This document shows positions 59,770 through 64,000 of a stretch of DNA of 64,000 nt, one piece after another; position 1 is the stretch's first letter; each line of letters starts with the position of its first letter. Source of the stretch: Castor canadensis. Lineage: Eukaryota > Chordata > Mammalia > Rodentia > Castoridae. Made by a program: the position numbers and the translations under genes. The stretch spans positions 129,459,866-129,523,865 of the forward strand of contig NC_133386.1 in NCBI RefSeq assembly GCF_047511655.1. Direction: 5' to 3'. A model generated the notes under the pieces. It saw only the letters and a program-made list of their open reading frames with translations. It had not been told where the DNA came from and did not search any database.

Positions 59770-61255
59770 TCCAAAGTTTCTAATGCCTCTTTGGTTAGTT
59801 TTGTTTACACACCTGTTCCATCCAGTGCATCTGTTTTTTTAAAAATTATTTTCTGCCCCCTCAATTTCAGAGAAGCACTGGTGCTGGCTGCTCAATGAAC
59901 CTTTGAACCATGAAGTTTCTCTTAGGTCTTGTCAGGACTGTGAGAGCATTTCCCAGACATGGCATTCAGGTGACTCTTAGATGGTGTTGGTAAAATGATA
60001 AAATCATTTATTTCACATACATTTATAATTGGGAAAATCATCCTTGCCTGTTCTGGAAAACAGGGGAATTTTTAATTACTATAGCATAGTGTAAAGAGGT
60101 GAAAGGAGAGCATTTTAAAACTCATTATGAAGAGATATTTTCTTCTTATTTTCAATAATGTGATTTGCATTGGATGTGAACTATTGTATCCTGATGTAAA
60201 AACAATTATGAATGGCTGGAACATGAGCTGAGGAAAAACATTCAGTCAACTCTGGTCTGGAAAATGAGGGCTTCTCATGAAAGAGTAAGGAATTGAAGAT
60301 GAGTTATACTTGAAATCAGAGACTGAAGTGGAAATTACCGCCTCCCTATTGTTGCCTCATATCTGTGGGGGGTACACGCTGAGATTTCCCCCTACTCTTA
60401 AACCCTTTCTAACAGAACTGAGAGGCCCTCTGTGCCGCCTTTCTCCAGGACATTTGCTTTACTTTGCACATTGTAGTGACTCAGGAAAAAATTGTTCAGT
60501 AGCTGAAGAGTAGATCCAAGTCAGCCTCTACGGTCAACTGTTTCTACCTGTTTCAGAGATCTCTTTTCTATTTGGCAATAAACACTTTTTAGTGGTTTAA
60601 TCATGAATCATTTTACAATTGGGCCTCACGTTTAAAATGTTGGTGGTGCTCTTCCCCGCCCTCAAAAGCCCTTTGTGGAGCTCTACAGAACTTGCCAGCA
60701 TTTACGAACTGGGACCTGCCCAAGGGCTACTCTGTCCCCCTCCGCCCATTTCATTGGCAACAGAATGCTTGGGCTTCAAGTGTCTTTAAAAGTGAGTTCC
60801 TTTTACTCACCAAAAAAAATACCACAAGAGAAAATTTGTTCAGGGATAGAAAGCCTTTCTTCTCCCTTGCTTCAAACACATCACTTTACTAAAAGGGTGT
60901 TTTAATGAGGAAAAGCTTATAAAACTTTATGCATTGTTTTTTTTCCTCCCAGGGAAACAGGATTTGGACCATATTTAGCTATTCTTTCTGGTGGCTGCCT
61001 GTCTTAAAGGACTCCCCTTTCCTAAGCCGGGTTAGGGCTGACAGGACAATCTCAGGTACCAGCACAGTGCCAGTGTCCTGCAGGGCACTGGGTTTATCCT
61101 TTCTGGATGGTTCTGTGTCTGGCCTCATGTCAGTGGGAGAGCTGAGTGGAAGTTGAAGAAGCAGCTGAGGTGGCTGGGCTGAGCAGTATTTGTGGCTTCA
61201 GAAGGGCGCTACCATTTGGTTAAGGAGGTTGTTTTTGTACAAGGCAGTGGGCATG
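59770..61255. other. Unique-looking DNA
   Basis: No supported gene, RNA or repeat. Open frames of 60-76 codons show no domains. Confidence 0.4.
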
Positions 61256-61264
61256 GGGGGAGGG

Positions 61265-61690
61265 GGGCTGTATATTCTTTTCCTGTGGCCATGGTAATGA
61301 GCTATCATCAACCAGGTGGTTCAAAACATTTATTCTTCCATGAATCTGGAGGTTATAAGTCTGAAATTGAGATGCTGGCTAGTTCTGCAGGCTTAAAGAG
61401 ATAACCTGTTCCTGGTGTCTGGTGGGTGTCAGCAATCTTTGTCATTCCTGGGTTGTGGCAGCATGACTTCAGTTTCTGCCACCATCTTTATTTGACCTTT
61501 CCATGACCTTCTTCTCTGTGGGCTTTTCCTTTTGTAAGCATGGTACTAGTCATATTAGACTTAGGGTACACCCTAATCCAGTATGATCTTATTTTAACTA
61601 ATTACAAAAACTCAATTTCCAAATAAGGTCATATACTGAGAACCTGGTTGAACAGAGTTTTTAGGGGACACTAACGAACCCAGCAGAAGC
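61265..61690 (-). repeat. MaLR/MLT-type LTR fossil, minus strand
   Basis: TATATTCTTTTCCTGTGGCC, TTTATTCTTCCATGAATCTG, GTACACCCTAATCCAGTATG and TTCCAAATAAGGTCATATAC follow the antisense layout of an old MaLR-type or related LTR. Subfamily not assigned. Confidence 0.55.
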
Positions 61691-61694
61691 TGCA

Positions 61695-61940
61695 TTAACC
61701 TTGGGAGAAGGTGCCTTTAAAAAATTTGCCAGTGGCTTCATCTGTTTTGTCAAGCTGTGTCCTTTGCTTTCCTTCTGATTTGAACAAGTGTGGTAGCAGG
61801 GGTAGGATAGTCACTATGGAAGCTGTCAGCTAGGCAATACCCATTAGTTAGAAGCTTCTGGAAACTGCCATAGATTCTACTCATAGATGGAGTTCTCAGA
61901 AATGTTGTAATGACAGGAAAGAATTATGACATGAAAAGTC
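61695..61940. other. Unique-looking DNA
   Basis: No supported feature. Confidence 0.4.
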
Positions 61941-61951
61941 ATGATTCCAGC

Positions 61952-62158
61952 CAGGCACTGGTGGCTCATGCCTATAATCCTAGCTACTTGGGAAGATGAG
62001 ATCGGGAGGTTTGAGGTTTGAGGCCAGCCTGGGCAAACAGTTCATGAGACCACCCCCCCCCATCTCCAAAATATCCAGAGCAAAATGGACTGGATGCATT
62101 TTGTTTCCAGTGCTTGCCTTGCAAGTATAAAGCCTTGAGTTCAACACCCCCCTAAAAG
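61952..62158 (+). repeat. Dimeric rodent SINE with target-site duplication
   Basis: GGCACTGGTGGCTCATGCCT (B1-like) is joined to a degraded ID-like half (AAGCCTTGAGTTCAACACCC). AGTCATGATTCC (about 61939-61950) and AGTCATGATTTCC (about 62159-62171) flank it. Confidence 0.88.
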
Positions 62159-62171
62159 AGTCATGATTTCC

Positions 62172-62595
62172 AGAGAAAAAAACGTAGATGAGAACTCCCT
62201 AATATGTTCCATTCCATGGTTCTTTCCTCTGGTGGCCTGGAAAAACCTTAGATTTTCACGGGTTAAATATGTTGGGCCTACCTTATAGGCAGTGAGCCAT
62301 ACAAAATTTTGTGCTCCATAGGACATTAAATCAATATAAATTTTTTCAGGAGAACAGGGTTGTATGTCAAATAAGACTTGGGAACTTTGTATTTGCTGTT
62401 CTTTTCTTGAAGATTAGCTATTCACACTGCAATAGAAAAACCTATTAAATTGTTTTAATCCAGTATATATCAAACCAACTTGCCTACAGACTCCCTATCG
62501 CTTTTGGTAAATGAATAATATTTAATATAATCCACAGAAATAGGGTCATCAATAAACTTTCAGAACCACTACAGAGAGGCCAATGTTGAAATCAG
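62172..62595. other. Unique-looking DNA
   Basis: No supported feature. Confidence 0.4.
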
Positions 62596-62597
62596 GC

Positions 62598-62805
62598 TCA
62601 AGTCCAGAACAGATTTCTTGACTTTGGACAAGTAACAGCCTCTGAGTCTGAGTTTCCTCCTCTGTAAGGTAGCATTGTACCAGCTTTATAGGATTAATTG
62701 AAATAATACAGATAAGGTGCTTAGCCCAGGACCTAGGATATGGCAATAACTGAATGAATGTGTCTGTCATCATCATTATTTTTATTATCATACAGCTGTA
62801 TCACT
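62598..62805 (-). repeat. MIR SINE
   Basis: TTGGACAAGTAACAGCCTCT, GAGTTTCCTCCTCTGTAAGG, and TGAAATAATACAGATAAGGT with a GCTTAGCCCAGGACCTAGGA end follow the antisense MIR core. Confidence 0.78.
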
Positions 62806-62847
62806 TCTTACATAATTCTTAGAGGTCATTTGGAGAAATAATAATTT

Positions 62848-62998
62848 TTTTGGTGTGCTTGCTAGGCAGCCCAAACAGGTCACTTGAGCCATTCCAGCAC
62901 TTCACATTGGCATTTGCTGGCCTCAAACCCAGCTCCTCCTGATTTGTACCTCCAGAGTAGCTAGGATTACAGGCATGAGCCAACACAGCCTATAATCT
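62848..62998 (-). repeat. Degraded dimeric SINE
   Basis: GGTGTGCTTGCTAGGCAGCC (ID-like remnant) and TAGGATTACAGGCATGAGCC (B1-like) in antisense; internally deleted compared with the other dimers. Confidence 0.75.
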
Positions 62999-62999
62999 T

Positions 63000-64000
63000 G
63001 ATTCTAACAAAGAATATGAAGTTTTCAAAACTGTTAACCTTTATAAAAATCTACTCTAGTAAAATAGCTGATTTTTTTTTCTCAGCTTCTAAGTATTTAG
63101 GAAATTAACACATCCAGTCCTTCTGAACCTGGGGAGTCTTTTGCATCTGTCAATCACTTGTGATTTCTTCAGGCTTACAGTAAGCCAGTCATGTTCACTT
63201 CAAAGAAATTAAGCCCAAAGCGAAAAATGGAGACCTCCATTTCCAAAGGCATTTCAGCCACTGGCTTACCTCTGAGGTGGGGTAGCAGAGACACGGTGTA
63301 GACTAGTTCAAAGGGAAACTACTAGAAAATTCCTGGCTCCAGAAGCACTGACCTGTCCTCTTCAGATGCGTGTATCACAGAAGATGCCACAGAGTCCACT
63401 GACTGCTTGGCCGAGTACAGCTTCCACAGGGTCAGTCCCTGGGGCATGGAGAACAAGACCACATTTCAAGGGACGATGTGCTTGGGCTCTTGGCAGGTGG
63501 CCAGCTGGCCCAGGTGAGCTGGTGAAATAAGTATTTGTCCCTGCCAGGAATGTAACAGAGACAGTAAAGGGAGGGAGCTCTGCTCACAGGCTGAAAATGT
63601 CCAGTGTAATACAGGAGGCCACAGAGCTTCAGGATTTTCATTGCTCTCATCCTCATAGAGAGCAGATTTATTCTGTGCCCATTAGTGGGAGGGCTGAACA
63701 GACCATCTTCCTTCCACTAGCACATCTCAGCTGGCACTGTGGAGAGAGACACAGCCACACAAGAGAGCACATGGGGAAACAGGGAATCATGAGAGACAAG
63801 TTTTAACTGCCCTCAGGATCTCAGGGGCAGTAAGAAGTGGTTAAGGGTTAGGACTCCAAAGTTGAATGGCTCTAGATAAATACCAGTGCTAGATAAATTT
63901 CTTAAATGTTTCCATAACACATATTATGTGCAAAGTGAAGTTAAAAGTAGCATTAATAACATAACATGTAGAAGTTGTGAGGACTAAGTAAGATAATACC
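63000..64000. other. Unique-looking DNA, possible MIR at the right edge
   Basis: No supported gene. The stretch from about 63820 (AAGTGGTTAAGGGTTAGGAC) looks like the start of a MIR. Short open frames at 63432-63806 have no known domain. Confidence 0.4.

Overview
The window is mammalian nuclear DNA, almost certainly from a rodent. Its most frequent repeat is a dimeric SINE: a B1/7SL-like half joined to a tRNA-derived ID-like half. It also carries young, 5'-truncated L1 copies that share a G-rich 3' UTR and end in AATAATAAAA-type tails. This SINE type fits a castorimorph rodent such as a beaver; that species guess is from memory and was not tested by alignment. The DNA is AT-rich and gene-poor. 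I found no intact host gene, no exon I could defend, and no structural RNA gene. It looks intergenic, or like the inside of a very long intron.

Layout. 1-4.3 kb: old DNA-transposon scraps, then a broken minus-strand endogenous retrovirus (env, integrase and protease/RT pieces with a likely LTR) and a solo LTR inside an older repeat. 4.3-11 kb: mostly unique DNA with MIR, L2, SINEs, a MaLR-type LTR and a CA microsatellite. 11-19 kb: old L1 pieces on both strands, plus a strong CTCF-like motif at 14870. 20.1-23.6 kb: two related minus-strand LTRs about 3 kb apart. 24-29 kb: unique DNA with MER5A, an ERVL-type LTR and MIR. 29.3-32.5 kb: antisense L1 layers. 33-37 kb: mostly unique, with a second CTCF-like motif at 36632.

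The centrepiece is 37.05-44.1 kb. An old sense-strand L1/HAL1-like element was hit by a nearly full-length retrocopy of lamin B1 mRNA (LMNB1, 37361-40454). It was also hit by a younger 5'-truncated L1 (40809-42147) and by two ID SINEs. Target-site duplications and TT/AAAA-type cleavage sites can be read for the main insertions. The LMNB1 copy keeps its 5' UTR, which is CpG-rich and holds a GT array of about 200 bp. It also keeps its full coding length and 3' UTR, but has one nonsense codon and two frame-changing deletions.

46.2-47.6 kb holds an almost complete DNA transposon carrying two SINEs. 48.1-52.7 kb holds a Tigger-like fragment followed by stacked antisense L1s. 53-64 kb is mostly unique DNA with scattered SINEs, L2 and two MaLR-type LTRs.

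No genes here work together. The value of the window is its insertion history, a possible CpG-rich regulatory segment carried in by the LMNB1 retrocopy, and a few CTCF-like motifs. I found no evidence of a new biological system.
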